DNA from: Aliishimia sp963678085
GTDB lineage: Bacteria; Pseudomonadota; Alphaproteobacteria; Rhodobacterales; Rhodobacteraceae
Direction of reading: 5' to 3'
DNA: 64,000 nucleotides
Assembly (NCBI GenBank): GCA_963678085.1
Contig: OY782680.1
Span: 3,410,001 to 3,474,000 of the forward strand
A program made the position numbers and the translations under genes. The notes beneath the pieces are model-generated. The model worked only from the letters and a program-made list of their open reading frames with translations, made no database searches and was not told the DNA's origin. Within the stretch, counting starts at the first letter, position 1; each line of letters starts with the position of its first letter. Of this stretch, positions 1-8,405 are shown piece after piece.

Positions 1-570
1 TGGCAATGCGCGGCCCAGATCATTTTCGGCGCGCTGCAAGAGCCGCTCAAGATCCTCCTCGGTGAGCCGTTCCAGCACCAAAACCTGAGCCCGGCTCAAA
101 AGAGCGGCGTTCAGCTCAAATGAGGGGTTTTCCGTACTCGCCCCCACCAGCAAGATCGTGCCATCCTCCATATGGGGTAAAAACCCGTCTTGCTGGGCTT
201 TGTTAAAGCGGTGGATCTCATCAACGAACAGCAATGTGCCTTTGCCGTTTTGTCGCCGCAGCTTGGCCGCTTCAAACACCTTGCGCAGCTCCGGCACGCC
301 GGTGAAAATCGCGCTGATCTGCACAAAATGCAGGTCGGTTTCATGGGCCAAAAGCCGGGCGATGGTTGTCTTGCCCACGCCCGGCGGCCCCCAGAAAATC
401 AAAGAGCTGAGCGCGCCAGAGGCCAGCATCACACTTAAGGGCGCCTCTAGCCCCAAAAGCCGAGGCTGGCCGATCACCTCGCCAAGCGTCTGAGGGCGCA
501 AGCGATCTGCAAGAGGGCGCATCGGCGCATCAGCTGGCGGGCTAGGCGGGGTGTCAAAGAGATCTGCCAT
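1..570 (-). CDS. rarA: Replication-associated recombination protein A (AAA ATPase), N-terminal part
   Basis: This is the N-terminal 190 residues of a RarA/MgsA-type AAA+ ATPase; the rest lies beyond position 1. The family acts at stalled replication forks and resembles clamp-loader subunits. The ATG at 568-570 gives MADLFDTPP, and the next part, RPQTLGEVIGQPRLLG, is typical of RarA. The Walker A motif is WGPPGVGKTT, the Walker B motif is LLFVDEIHRFNKAQQD, and sensor 1 is VGASTENPSFELN. The gene starts 22 bases after the fabA stop on the same strand, so the two are probably co-transcribed. It is partial only because the window ends here; no frameshift is seen. Confidence 0.9.
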   Translation of the reverse strand, partial: MADLFDTPPSPPADAPMRPLADRLRPQTLGEVIGQPRLLGLEAPLSVMLASGALSSLIFWGPPGVGKTTIARLLAHETDLHFVQISAIFTGVPELRKVFEAAKLRRQNGKGTLLFVDEIHRFNKAQQDGFLPHMEDGTILLVGASTENPSFELNAALLSRAQVLVLERLTEEDLERLLQRAENDLGRALP

Positions 571-592
571 GGTATCGCCCAGTCCGCTCAGG

Positions 593-1102
593 TCAGCTTT
601 CGCTTAGGGCGACTTTCATATCTGTAACCTGATAAATCACCTCGCCATCGGCCTCAACACGGCCATTGGCGACGCCCATCGTCAGGCGGCGGGTTTGGAT
701 GGCCTTAGTGAAATCAACAAAATAGCGCAGCATTTTGCGATCCGGGCGCACCATTCCGGTCAGTTTGACCTCGCCCACACCAAGCGCATAGCCGCGCCCC
801 TGCCAGCCGCGCCAACCCAGATTAAAGCCAGTAAGCTGCCAAAGACCATCCAGCCCAAGGCAGCCCGGCATGATCGGATTGCCAGGGAAATGGCAGTCGA
901 AAAACCAAAGATCGGGGGTGATATCAAATTCGGCGATCACATGACCTTTGCCATGCTCCCCGCCGTCGCCGGAAATCTCGGTGATACGATCCATCATCAG
1001 CATGGGTGGCTCGGGCAATTGCGCATTCCCAGGCCCAAAGAGCTCACCGCGGGCACATTTCAGCAGCTCGTCTCGATTAAATGAAGATGGATATTGCGTC
1101 AT
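593..1102 (-). CDS. fabA: 3-hydroxyacyl-[acyl-carrier-protein] dehydratase FabA
   Basis: FabA is the cytoplasmic bifunctional dehydratase/isomerase that introduces the cis double bond in anaerobic-type unsaturated fatty acid synthesis. The 169-residue protein starts at the ATG 1100-1102 (MTQYPSSFNRDELL), preceded by GAGGGAAAC; an upstream in-frame ATG at 1177 would add 25 atypical residues and is rejected. The catalytic pair is visible as H71 in DCHFPGNPIMPG and D85 in LGLDGLW. Its usual partner fabB is not adjacent here; rarA follows instead. Ribokinase lies 126 bases upstream on the same strand, so fabA may have its own promoter. Confidence 0.95.
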   Translation of the reverse strand: MTQYPSSFNRDELLKCARGELFGPGNAQLPEPPMLMMDRITEISGDGGEHGKGHVIAEFDITPDLWFFDCHFPGNPIMPGCLGLDGLWQLTGFNLGWRGWQGRGYALGVGEVKLTGMVRPDRKMLRYFVDFTKAIQTRRLTMGVANGRVEADGEVIYQVTDMKVALSES

Positions 1103-1228
1103 GTTTCCCTCGCTCTTGGTCAGTAGTGCCCGCGCCTCCCTATCACTGTGATCTGTAGCTGCCAAGCGATCTGGCAAGTGGGGAGCTACCAGTGCACAGA
1201 GATTTCACATCGCACGCCATTATTGTGA

Positions 1229-2149
1229 TCAAAGTGTTGAAAGAAGCGCCTCAATCTCGGCGCGCGTCGGCATGGAGGGCGCGGTTCCGGGGCGGGTCAC
1301 GGAAATACCTGCCGCTGCGCAGCCAAAACCGGTGGCGGCAAGAGGATCCAGCCCGCGCGCTAAGGCAGCGGCGAAACTGCCATTGAACGCATCCCCGGCC
1401 CCTGTGGTTTCAACGACCTCTCCCGCCACAACCGCAGGCACATGCCGCGCCTCTTTGCCATCAAAAAGCAACGCCCCTTGCGCCCCAAGCGTGATAATTG
1501 CGCCTTTGGCCCCGAGGTCGCAGAACCTCTCAGCGGCTTGTGTGGCCGAAGGAATGTCCACCACCTTGATCCCGGTAAGCTGTTCGGCCTCTGTCTCATT
1601 CGGCGTCACGTAATCGCATAAAGGGTAGATCTCTTGAGGCAAAGCACGGGCGGGAGCTGGGTTGAGGATTGTGGTCACGCCAGCGGCTTTCGCAATTTCC
1701 AGAGCGGCAATCGCCGCCTTAAGCGGTTGTTCGAGCTGGGTGATGAACACATCCGAGTGCTCGATTTCAACTCGCTGCGACTCAACGTCCGCAACAGATA
1801 TCTCACCAGCAGCACCCGGATAGATGATGATCGCGTTATCGCCAGAGCCGTTCTCCACATAGATATGCGCCGCTCCGGTTGGTGTCGCGCCGCGCATAAC
1901 CGCCCCGCGCACACCGGCCTCGGCCCAAATCTCATCGGCCATATCGGCAAACATATCGCGCCCCAGCCGGGTGATTATCACAGTCTCGGCCCCGGCCCGC
2001 GCCGCTGCGACCGCTTGGTTAGAGCCTTTCCCGCCCGGCCCCAGCGCAAAGCCCGTGCCCAAAAGCGTCTCTCCAATGCTTGGCTGGCGGTCTGCTCGAA
2101 AGGTCAGATCCGCCACAAACACGCCCAAAATTGAAACACGGCCCGCCAT
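1229..2149 (-). CDS. rbsK: Ribokinase (PfkB family)
   Basis: This is a 306-residue PfkB-family sugar kinase, most like ribokinase, which phosphorylates D-ribose to ribose 5-phosphate in the cytoplasm. The N-terminal signature GPGGKGSNQAVAAAR (about residues 38-52) and the C-terminal ATP/base motif TTGAGDAFNG, with catalytic base D253, are both present. The ATG at 2147-2149 is preceded by GGGGGTG. It is divergent from the paa operon, with 167 bases between the two starts. No ribose transporter or rbsR is adjacent, so the substrate rests on family resemblance; related nucleoside or sugar kinases are possible. Confidence 0.85.
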   Translation of the reverse strand: MAGRVSILGVFVADLTFRADRQPSIGETLLGTGFALGPGGKGSNQAVAAARAGAETVIITRLGRDMFADMADEIWAEAGVRGAVMRGATPTGAAHIYVENGSGDNAIIIYPGAAGEISVADVESQRVEIEHSDVFITQLEQPLKAAIAALEIAKAAGVTTILNPAPARALPQEIYPLCDYVTPNETEAEQLTGIKVVDIPSATQAAERFCDLGAKGAIITLGAQGALLFDGKEARHVPAVVAGEVVETTGAGDAFNGSFAAALARGLDPLAATGFGCAAAGISVTRPGTAPSMPTRAEIEALLSTL

Positions 2150-2186
2150 GTCTTACACCCCCTTTTTTCGGGATGTTCTTACATGC

Positions 2187-2204
2187 GGCTTGCGCGCGCA
2201 AGCC
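2187..2204. promoter_or_regulatory. 18-bp perfect palindrome in the rbsK/paaA divergent region
   Basis: GGCTTGCGCGCGCAAGCC is its own reverse complement over all 18 bases. It lies 38 bases upstream of the rbsK start and 20 bases upstream of the paa promoter -35 element. A dimeric regulator site is the simplest reading; which gene it serves is not known. Confidence 0.4.
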
Positions 2205-2212
2205 ACCTTTGC

Positions 2213-2253
2213 GTTACTAAATTTTGACAGCCATCCAATTCTAGTAACATATT
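2213..2253 (+). promoter_or_regulatory. Probable paa promoter overlapped by an inverted-repeat operator
   Basis: A TTGACA hexamer at 2224-2229 is followed after 18 bases by CATATT at 2248-2253, a plausible sigma-70 type promoter reading into paaA. Exact inverted 7-mers, GTTACTA (2213-2219) and TAGTAAC (2242-2248), flank the -35 box and touch the -10 box. This widely spaced two-arm arrangement recalls PaaX operators in other bacteria, and a PaaX-like gene closes this operon. That PaaX is the ligand is inference. Confidence 0.45.
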
Positions 2254-2316
2254 TCTTGAAAAGGGTGCGAATCTCACTTACGCTTTTTGCCAAGATGCTT
2301 GAGGAGGGTGCCCAAG

Positions 2317-3303
2317 ATGTATGCGCAAATGGTAAAATCCAGCGGCCAGAAATCCCGCGACGAGATGAGCGCGCAGGAAATCGCGTTTCAAGACCGTATT
2401 GACGCGGGCGAAAAAATTGAGCCCAAAGATTGGATGCCCGAAGGCTATCGCAAAACACTGATCCGCCAGATCGGTCAACATGCACATTCCGAGATCGTGG
2501 GCCAGCTGCCCGAGGGCAATTGGATCACCCGCGCCCCAACGCTTGAGCGCAAACAGATCCTACTGGCTAAGGTGCAGGATGAGGCCGGGCATGGGCTTTA
2601 CCTTTATTGCGCGGCGGAAACGCTTGGGGTGAGCCGCGATGAGCTGACCCGTGATCTGCTATCTGGCAAGATGAAATTCTCTTCGATCTTCAGCTACCCC
2701 ACGCTGACTTGGGCCGATATTGGCGCGGTTGGCTGGCTGGTGGACCAAGCCGCAATCATGAACCAAGTGCCGCTGCAGCGCTGTTCATACGGACCTTATT
2801 CACGGGCGATGATTCGCATTTGCAAAGAGGAAAGCTTTCACCAACGCCAGGGCTATGACATCATGATGAAGCTCTGCGCGGGCACAGAGGCGCAAAAGAG
2901 AATGGCGCAAGATGCGCTGAACCGCTTTTGGTATCCTTCGCTCATGATGTTCGGTCCCTCTGATGGTGAAAGCGTGCATTCTGGGCAATCCATGGCTTGG
3001 AAAATCAAGATAAACACCAATGACGAGCTGCGCCAAAAATTCGTCGATGATGTGGTGCCGCAAGCAGAATATCTCGGCCTGACGGTGCCGGATGAGACCC
3101 TGAAATGGAATGACGAGCGCGGGCATTATGATTACGCCGACCCCGATTGGTCCGAGTTCTTTGATGTGCTCAAAGGCAATGGCCCCTGCTCGGTTGAGCG
3201 GCTCGAGGCCCGCAACAAGGCCTGGGATGAGGGCGCTTGGGTACGTGAGGGTATGTTGGCCCATGCTGAAAAGAAACGCGCACAGCGCATAGCTGCGGAG
3301 TAA
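2317..3303 (+). CDS. paaA: 1,2-phenylacetyl-CoA epoxidase, subunit PaaA
   Basis: PaaA is the catalytic di-iron oxygenase subunit of the PaaABCDE complex, which epoxidises the ring of phenylacetyl-CoA. The 328-residue protein starts at ATG 2317 (MYAQMVKS), 8 bases after a strong GAGGAGGG; a start 30 bases upstream is less likely. Two carboxylate-histidine iron motifs are visible: EAGH (E89-H92) and ESFH (E172-H175). It heads the operon. Unusually, the next gene is not paaB but a DUF1877-like gene placed between them. Confidence 0.95.
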   Translation: MYAQMVKSSGQKSRDEMSAQEIAFQDRIDAGEKIEPKDWMPEGYRKTLIRQIGQHAHSEIVGQLPEGNWITRAPTLERKQILLAKVQDEAGHGLYLYCAAETLGVSRDELTRDLLSGKMKFSSIFSYPTLTWADIGAVGWLVDQAAIMNQVPLQRCSYGPYSRAMIRICKEESFHQRQGYDIMMKLCAGTEAQKRMAQDALNRFWYPSLMMFGPSDGESVHSGQSMAWKIKINTNDELRQKFVDDVVPQAEYLGLTVPDETLKWNDERGHYDYADPDWSEFFDVLKGNGPCSVERLEARNKAWDEGAWVREGMLAHAEKKRAQRIAAE

Positions 3304-3309
3304 CCCCTA

Positions 3310-3795
3310 ATGAGTATGTCTATGCATGTCTTTGCAGTCCCCTCTGCGAAGGCGGAAACGCTTGCCAATGGTGGCCAGTCAGCGATTGACGACTATCTTG
3401 ATGACAAACTGTTTGCCTCTTCCGAAACCTGTGCCTACCTGGATAAGGCTTGGCACGCAGTGGATATGTTGATCTGCACCGCAAATGGTCCGGGCTTATA
3501 TGCAGGGCCTTTGACGATGGGCGGCACCCCGATCGGCGAGGATAACGGCTATGGTCCACCGCGCCTGTTCAGCGTTGCCGAGACCAAGGCTCTTGCCGAG
3601 CAGCTCGCCGCACATAGCGATGTCTCAGCCCATTTTGACTTTGGCACCTTTGAGAGAGAGGACATCTATCCCTTTATCTGGGATGCTGAAAATCCGGAAG
3701 ATCGTGAGTGGGTTCTGGCAAGCTACGGCGAACTGCGCGCCGTTGTCATGGCAGCAGCTGCGCGTGGTGATCAGCTCTTAGTGGATCTGAGTTGA
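3310..3795 (+). CDS. DUF1877 / YfbM-like protein inserted between paaA and paaB
   Basis: This 161-residue soluble protein has no signal peptide or membrane segment. Its layout resembles the DUF1877/YfbM family: LDKAWHAVDMLICTANG in the middle and a late IYPFIW motif like the EIYP motif of E. coli YfbM. The family has no established biochemical function. The gene lies 6 bases after paaA and 34 bases before paaB on the same strand, so it is almost certainly co-transcribed. The start is uncertain: ATG codons occur at 3310, 3316 and 3322, with no strong ribosome binding site. Its base composition looks like that of its neighbours. It is not an aberrant PaaB, because a normal paaB follows. Confidence 0.75.
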   Translation: MSMSMHVFAVPSAKAETLANGGQSAIDDYLDDKLFASSETCAYLDKAWHAVDMLICTANGPGLYAGPLTMGGTPIGEDNGYGPPRLFSVAETKALAEQLAAHSDVSAHFDFGTFEREDIYPFIWDAENPEDREWVLASYGELRAVVMAAAARGDQLLVDLS

Positions 3796-3829
3796 GAGAC
3801 AGAATAATGACAAAAATGGAGCAAAAGCG

Positions 3830-4114
3830 ATGAGCCCGGAATGGCCCCTTTGGGAAGTGTTTATTCGCGGTCAGCATGGGATGAGTCATCGGCATGTAGG
3901 CTCGCTGCATGCACCCGATGCTGCGATGGCGATCAAGAATGCGCGCGATGTTTATACGCGCCGCAAAGAGGGGCTTAGCATTTGGGTCGTGGAATCAACC
4001 CAAATCACAGCGGCTGATCCCTCGGACAAGGACAGCCTTTATGACCCAGCCGATAGCAAGGTCTACCGGCATCCCAGTTTTTTCGAGATCCCAGAAGAAG
4101 CGGGAAAAATGTGA
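3830..4114 (+). CDS. paaB: 1,2-phenylacetyl-CoA epoxidase, subunit PaaB
   Basis: PaaB is a small structural subunit that bridges PaaAC units in the epoxidase. The 94-residue protein has the family pattern WPLWEVFIRGQHGMSHRHVG at the start and a central HAPDAAMAIKNARDVYTRR segment. The ATG follows GGAG at 3818-3821 by 8 bases. Its stop codon overlaps the start of paaC by one base (TGATG), which suggests translational coupling. Confidence 0.95.
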   Translation: MSPEWPLWEVFIRGQHGMSHRHVGSLHAPDAAMAIKNARDVYTRRKEGLSIWVVESTQITAADPSDKDSLYDPADSKVYRHPSFFEIPEEAGKM

Positions 4115-4851
4115 TGACCCCTGAAATTCAAGCGCTTTTGCGGCTGGGGGACAATGCCCTGGTTCTCGGACATCGTGTGTCAGAATGGTGCGGTCATGCG
4201 CCTGTTTTGGAGGAAGATATCGCGCTGGCGAATGTGGCGCTGGATCTGATTGGACAGGCGACGCTCTGGCTCGAACTGGCAGCAAATCGCGAAGGCGCGG
4301 GCAAATCCGCCGATGATCTGGCCTTTCTGCGCGATGCGTGGGACTTTCGGAACCTGCTTTTGGTCGAGCAACCCAACGGGGATTTTGGCGTGACCATGAT
4401 GCGTCAGTTCCTGTTTGACGCTTGGCATAGGGGCGCGTTGCAAAACCTTGCGCAAAACCCCGACTCTGAGATTGCTGCTATTGCCAGCAAATCCCTGAAA
4501 GAAGTGACCTATCACCTAGAGCGCTCAAGCGATATTGTGATTGCCCTTGGCGATGGCACAGAAGAGAGCCATGAGCGGATGCAAGCCGCACTCAACCGGC
4601 TTTGGCCTTATGTGGGCGAGATGTTCACCGCCGATGAGATCGACCAGGCCATCGGCTTTGACCCAAGCGCTATGCAGGATGCGGTGATGACGCAGATCCG
4701 CGGAGTTCTGGATGAAGCGACCCTTACAGCGCCAGACAGCACTTTTGCCCACCAGGGTGGCAAAACCGGCGCGCGCCATAGCGAACATCTGGGCCATATG
4801 CTCAGCACAATGCAATGGTTGCAACGCGCCTATCCGGGGGCCACATGGTAG
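4114..4851 (+). CDS. paaC: 1,2-phenylacetyl-CoA epoxidase, subunit PaaC
   Basis: PaaC is the catalytically inactive ferritin-like partner of PaaA in the epoxidase core. The 245-residue protein begins at ATG 4114, which overlaps the paaB stop; a GTG three bases earlier is an alternative. Family segments include LRLGDNALVLGHRVSEWCGHAP near the N-terminus and NLLLVEQPNGDFG further on. The end overlaps the start of paaD by 7 bases. Confidence 0.94.
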   Translation: MTPEIQALLRLGDNALVLGHRVSEWCGHAPVLEEDIALANVALDLIGQATLWLELAANREGAGKSADDLAFLRDAWDFRNLLLVEQPNGDFGVTMMRQFLFDAWHRGALQNLAQNPDSEIAAIASKSLKEVTYHLERSSDIVIALGDGTEESHERMQAALNRLWPYVGEMFTADEIDQAIGFDPSAMQDAVMTQIRGVLDEATLTAPDSTFAHQGGKTGARHSEHLGHMLSTMQWLQRAYPGATW

Positions 4852-5312
4852 CGGGCAAGCCGGATATCGGAGAAATCCGCAGCTGGCTTGATGAAGTGCC
4901 CGATCCAGAAATTCCCGCGATTTCGCTCAATGATCTTGGCATCATCCGCGATCTGCGCTGGGATGAAGACACGCTAGAGGTCACCATTACGCCGACCTAT
5001 TCCGGCTGCCCGGCCACAAGCGTGATCAATATGGAAATCGAAGCCGCGCTGCGCAAAAACGGCATCGAAAAGATCCATCTCAAGCGCCAGCTTTCTCCGC
5101 CCTGGACCACCGATTGGATTTCGAAAGAGGGTCATGCCAAGTTAGAGGCTTACGGGATCGCGCCGCCCAATAGCGCGAAGGGGCCTGAGCGCTGCCCGCA
5201 TTGTGGCTCAAACGATGTGGAGCGGGTCAGCCAATTCGGCTCAACCCCCTGCAAGGCCCAATGGCGCTGCAAAAGCTGCCTAGAGCCCTTCGACTTTTTC
5301 AAATGTATCTAA
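4845..5312 (+). CDS. paaD: Phenylacetate degradation protein PaaD
   Basis: PaaD is required for epoxidase activity, probably in iron-sulfur or di-iron maturation, and belongs to the MIP18/DUF59 group. The 155-residue protein starts at ATG 4845 inside the end of paaC. The DUF59 part (VPDPEIPAISLNDLGIIR, then TPTYSGCPAT) is followed by a C-terminal cysteine cluster, CPHCGS...C...CKSC...FKC, that looks zinc-binding. An upstream in-frame start would add ten residues deeper in paaC and is not favoured. Confidence 0.93.
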   Translation: MVAGKPDIGEIRSWLDEVPDPEIPAISLNDLGIIRDLRWDEDTLEVTITPTYSGCPATSVINMEIEAALRKNGIEKIHLKRQLSPPWTTDWISKEGHAKLEAYGIAPPNSAKGPERCPHCGSNDVERVSQFGSTPCKAQWRCKSCLEPFDFFKCI

Positions 5313-5322
5313 GGGAAAGCAC

Positions 5323-6384
5323 ATGTCCCAGTTCCAAACGCTCACCGTCACCGGTATTCACAAAACCATTCGCGATGCGGTGGTGCTTACCTTGCAGCCG
5401 GAGGCGCCAGAGGCCTTTGCCTTTCAGCCGGGACAATACCTAACCTTTCGCCACGAACTGGACGGAACTGAGCTGCGGCGCAATTACTCGATCTGCGCCG
5501 GGCTTGATGATGGCGTTTTGCAGGTTGGGATCAAACGGGTTGAGGGTGGGGCCTTTTCGAGTTTCGCCAATGAGGGGCTAAGCGTCGGTGACAAGCTGGA
5601 GGCGATGCCGCCTCAGGGGCGCTTTACGACCGAAATCGACGCGGGCAATGCCAAAACCTATCTCGGCTTTGCGGGCGGCTCTGGGATCACGCCGGTCTTG
5701 TCGCTGATGAAATCCATCCTCGCACGCGAGCCGCTCAGCCATTTCACGCTGGTCTATGCCAATCGCGCCCCAGCGACGATCATGTTCCGCGAAGAAATCG
5801 AGGATCTGAAAAACCGCTATATGGGTCGGCTGACCGTGCTGCATGTGCTGGAAAGCGGCGAGCAGGATATTGATCTCTTTGCGGGCCGCGTGGATGGCGA
5901 AAAATGCGCCGCGCTGTTCGAGCATTGGATAGACATCAAAGCCGTGGATGAGGCCTTTATCTGCGGCCCCGAGCCGATGATGCTGGCGATTTCTTCTGCG
6001 CTGGAAAGCCATGGCCTGAGCAAAGAACAGATCAAATTCGAGCTGTTTGGCGCGGCCCAGCAAGGGCGACTCAAACAGCCTCCAAAGGTCCGCGCCACGG
6101 CTGAAGGGGTTGCAACCACCGTGATCATTGACGGCACGGCCCATGCGTTTACCCTGCCCCAAGGCGAGCCGGTGCTGACAGGCGCATTGAACAACAATCT
6201 GGATGCGCCCTATGCCTGCCGCGCCGGTGTATGCAGCACCTGCAAGGCCAAGGTGATCGAAGGCAAGGCCGAGATGCTGGCAAACCACGCGCTAGAGGAT
6301 TATGAGGTGCGCGCCGGGTTTGTGCTGACCTGTCAATGCTATCCGCTCACAGATAAGATCGTGCTGGATTACGATCAGCACTAA
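5323..6384 (+). CDS. paaE: Phenylacetyl-CoA epoxidase reductase PaaE
   Basis: PaaE passes electrons from NADPH to the PaaAC di-iron centre. The 353-residue protein has an FAD-binding ferredoxin-reductase domain (RRNYSICAG, about residues 50-58), an NAD(P) domain (GFAGGSGITPVLSLMKSI), and a C-terminal plant-type [2Fe-2S] domain. The cysteines are in CRAGVCSTC and CQC near the end. It lies 10 bases downstream of paaD, with GGGAAAG before the ATG. Length and domain order match known PaaE. Confidence 0.95.
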   Translation: MSQFQTLTVTGIHKTIRDAVVLTLQPEAPEAFAFQPGQYLTFRHELDGTELRRNYSICAGLDDGVLQVGIKRVEGGAFSSFANEGLSVGDKLEAMPPQGRFTTEIDAGNAKTYLGFAGGSGITPVLSLMKSILAREPLSHFTLVYANRAPATIMFREEIEDLKNRYMGRLTVLHVLESGEQDIDLFAGRVDGEKCAALFEHWIDIKAVDEAFICGPEPMMLAISSALESHGLSKEQIKFELFGAAQQGRLKQPPKVRATAEGVATTVIIDGTAHAFTLPQGEPVLTGALNNNLDAPYACRAGVCSTCKAKVIEGKAEMLANHALEDYEVRAGFVLTCQCYPLTDKIVLDYDQH

Positions 6385-6401
6385 AAACTAGGGGGAAAGA
6401 C

Positions 6402-8405
6402 ATGCGCGCAGTAGAAAGCTTTGCGGTTGGAAAATGGGTTGCACCGGGGGACGGCTCGCGCAGCATCGAAAGTGCTATCACCGGCGCGCCCATCGCTTTT
6501 GCTGGAAATGACGCGCTTCCCTTTCAGGATATGCTCGGCTGGGCGAAGGCTCAGGGCGGAGCGGCGCTTGGCAAGCTGACTTTTCATGACCGCGCCCGCA
6601 TGCTCAAAGCGCTCGCCTTGCATCTGCGCGAGCACCGAGCCGCACTGTATGAGCTCAGCTATGATACGGGCGCGACGCTCAGCGATCACAAGATCGACAT
6701 TGATGGCGGCATTGGCACGATGCTGGTCTATGCCTCTAAAGGGCGGCGCGAGATGCCCGATGCGCATGTTTATCTGGATGGCCCGCCTGAGCAATTAGGG
6801 CGCGATGGGCAATTCTTTGGTCGCCATATCTGCGCTCCCCGCCAGGGCGTTGCGGTGCATATCAATGCGTTTAACTTCCCGGTTTGGGGCATGCTGGAAA
6901 AGCTCGCCCCCACGTGGCTGGCTGGCATGCCCGCAATTGTGAAGCCCGCCACCGCCAGTTGCTATGTGACTGAGGCCTGCGTGCGGATTATGCTTGAGAG
7001 CGGGATTTTGCCCGAAGGTGCATTGCAGCTAGTCACCGGGGGGCTCGGGGATACGCTGGATCATTTGGGGGGCCAAGATGTGCTCAGCTTCACCGGCTCT
7101 GCCGATACCGCACTGAAACTGCGCAGCCATGCCAATATTCTGCGCGAAGCCGTGCGCTTCACAGCAGAGCAAGACAGTCTGAACGCCTCGATCCTGGGGC
7201 CTGACGCTGTGCCCGGAACGCCGGAGTTTGACATTTTCCTTGGCGAAGTTACGCGCGAGCTGACTGCAAAGGCGGGGCAAAAATGTACTGCGATCCGCCG
7301 CATTTTGGTCCCAGAGGCTCAGGTTGATGCTGTAGTTGACCAGCTCTCAGATCGTTTGGCACAGGTGAAAATTGGCGATCCGCGCGCAAAGGAAACCCAA
7401 ATGGGCGCGCTCATCTCCGCTGCGCAAAAGCGCGATGTGCTGGACAAGGCCGCGCTGATAGGAACAGAGGCCGAATTGGTCTTTGAGGGCGCCCAGTGCC
7501 CCGAGAACGGAGCCTTTGTTGCCCCGGTGCTGTTTCATTGTGCAAACCCCGATACGGCCAACACAGTGCATTCGGTTGAGGCCTTTGGCCCGGTGTCTAC
7601 AATCATGGGCTATCGGGATGCAGGCCACGCGGCAAAGATCGCCAATATGGGCGGGGGCAGCCTTGTGACCTCGGTAATCACGCATGATCCAGGGGTGGCG
7701 CGCGAGATCACATTAAGCTCTGCAGCCTATCACGGGCGGATCTATTTCAACAATCGCGACAGTAAGGGCGAGGCGACGGGGCACGGCTCTCCCCTGCCCC
7801 ATCTGGTACATGGCGGGCCAGGGCGCGCGGGTGGCGGAGAAGAGCTGGGCGGCATTCGAGGTGTCATGCATTTCATGCAGCGCACCGCTGTGCAAGGCAG
7901 CCCAGATTTGCTGTCACGGATCAGTAACGAATGGGTTCCAGGTGCGAAACAAGTTACGGACAAGCCGCACCCCTTCACCTGCAAATTCCACGATCTTGAG
8001 CTTGGTCACACCCTGCATACAGAGGCGCGCACCATCACGATGGACGATATCGAACATTTTGCGCATTTCACCGGCGATACATTCTATGCGCATATGGATG
8101 AAGAGGCGGCCGCCGCGAACCCCTTCTTTCCCGGTCGGGTCGCGCATGGTTATCTGCTGCTCAGCTTTGCCGCGGGCCTCTTTGTTGATCCCGAACCCGG
8201 CCCGGTTCTGGCCAATACGGGGCTCGATAATCTGCGCTTTATGAAGCCGGTTCAGGCGGGCGATAGCATTTGCGTTGATCTGACGGTGAAAGCGAAAACG
8301 CCGCGCAATGAGGAATATGGGGAAATTCGCTGGCATGTAGCGCTCACAAATCAAGATGGTGAGCCCGTTGCCGCCTATGATCTCTTGACGATGAATGCCT
8401 ATTAA
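6402..8405 (+). CDS. paaZ: Bifunctional oxepin-CoA hydrolase / semialdehyde dehydrogenase PaaZ
   Basis: PaaZ opens oxepin-CoA and oxidises the resulting semialdehyde to 3-oxo-5,6-dehydrosuberyl-CoA. The 667-residue protein has an N-terminal aldehyde dehydrogenase domain with E256 (FTAEQD) and nucleophile C295 (AGQKCTAIRRI), the same positions as in E. coli PaaZ. A C-terminal MaoC-like hydratase domain follows (about 530-660, with FTGDTFYAH and FFPGRVAHGYLLLS). The start follows AGGGGGAAAGAC. Both activities should be retained, as neither domain is truncated. Confidence 0.95.
   Translation: MRAVESFAVGKWVAPGDGSRSIESAITGAPIAFAGNDALPFQDMLGWAKAQGGAALGKLTFHDRARMLKALALHLREHRAALYELSYDTGATLSDHKIDIDGGIGTMLVYASKGRREMPDAHVYLDGPPEQLGRDGQFFGRHICAPRQGVAVHINAFNFPVWGMLEKLAPTWLAGMPAIVKPATASCYVTEACVRIMLESGILPEGALQLVTGGLGDTLDHLGGQDVLSFTGSADTALKLRSHANILREAVRFTAEQDSLNASILGPDAVPGTPEFDIFLGEVTRELTAKAGQKCTAIRRILVPEAQVDAVVDQLSDRLAQVKIGDPRAKETQMGALISAAQKRDVLDKAALIGTEAELVFEGAQCPENGAFVAPVLFHCANPDTANTVHSVEAFGPVSTIMGYRDAGHAAKIANMGGGSLVTSVITHDPGVAREITLSSAAYHGRIYFNNRDSKGEATGHGSPLPHLVHGGPGRAGGGEELGGIRGVMHFMQRTAVQGSPDLLSRISNEWVPGAKQVTDKPHPFTCKFHDLELGHTLHTEARTITMDDIEHFAHFTGDTFYAHMDEEAAAANPFFPGRVAHGYLLLSFAAGLFVDPEPGPVLANTGLDNLRFMKPVQAGDSICVDLTVKAKTPRNEEYGEIRWHVALTNQDGEPVAAYDLLTMNAY

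Noticed and set aside
1215..1235. A TTATTGTGATCAAAG stretch resembling an FNR box
   Set aside because: The spacing between half-sites is three, not four, and it lies at the end of rbsK rather than in a clear promoter.
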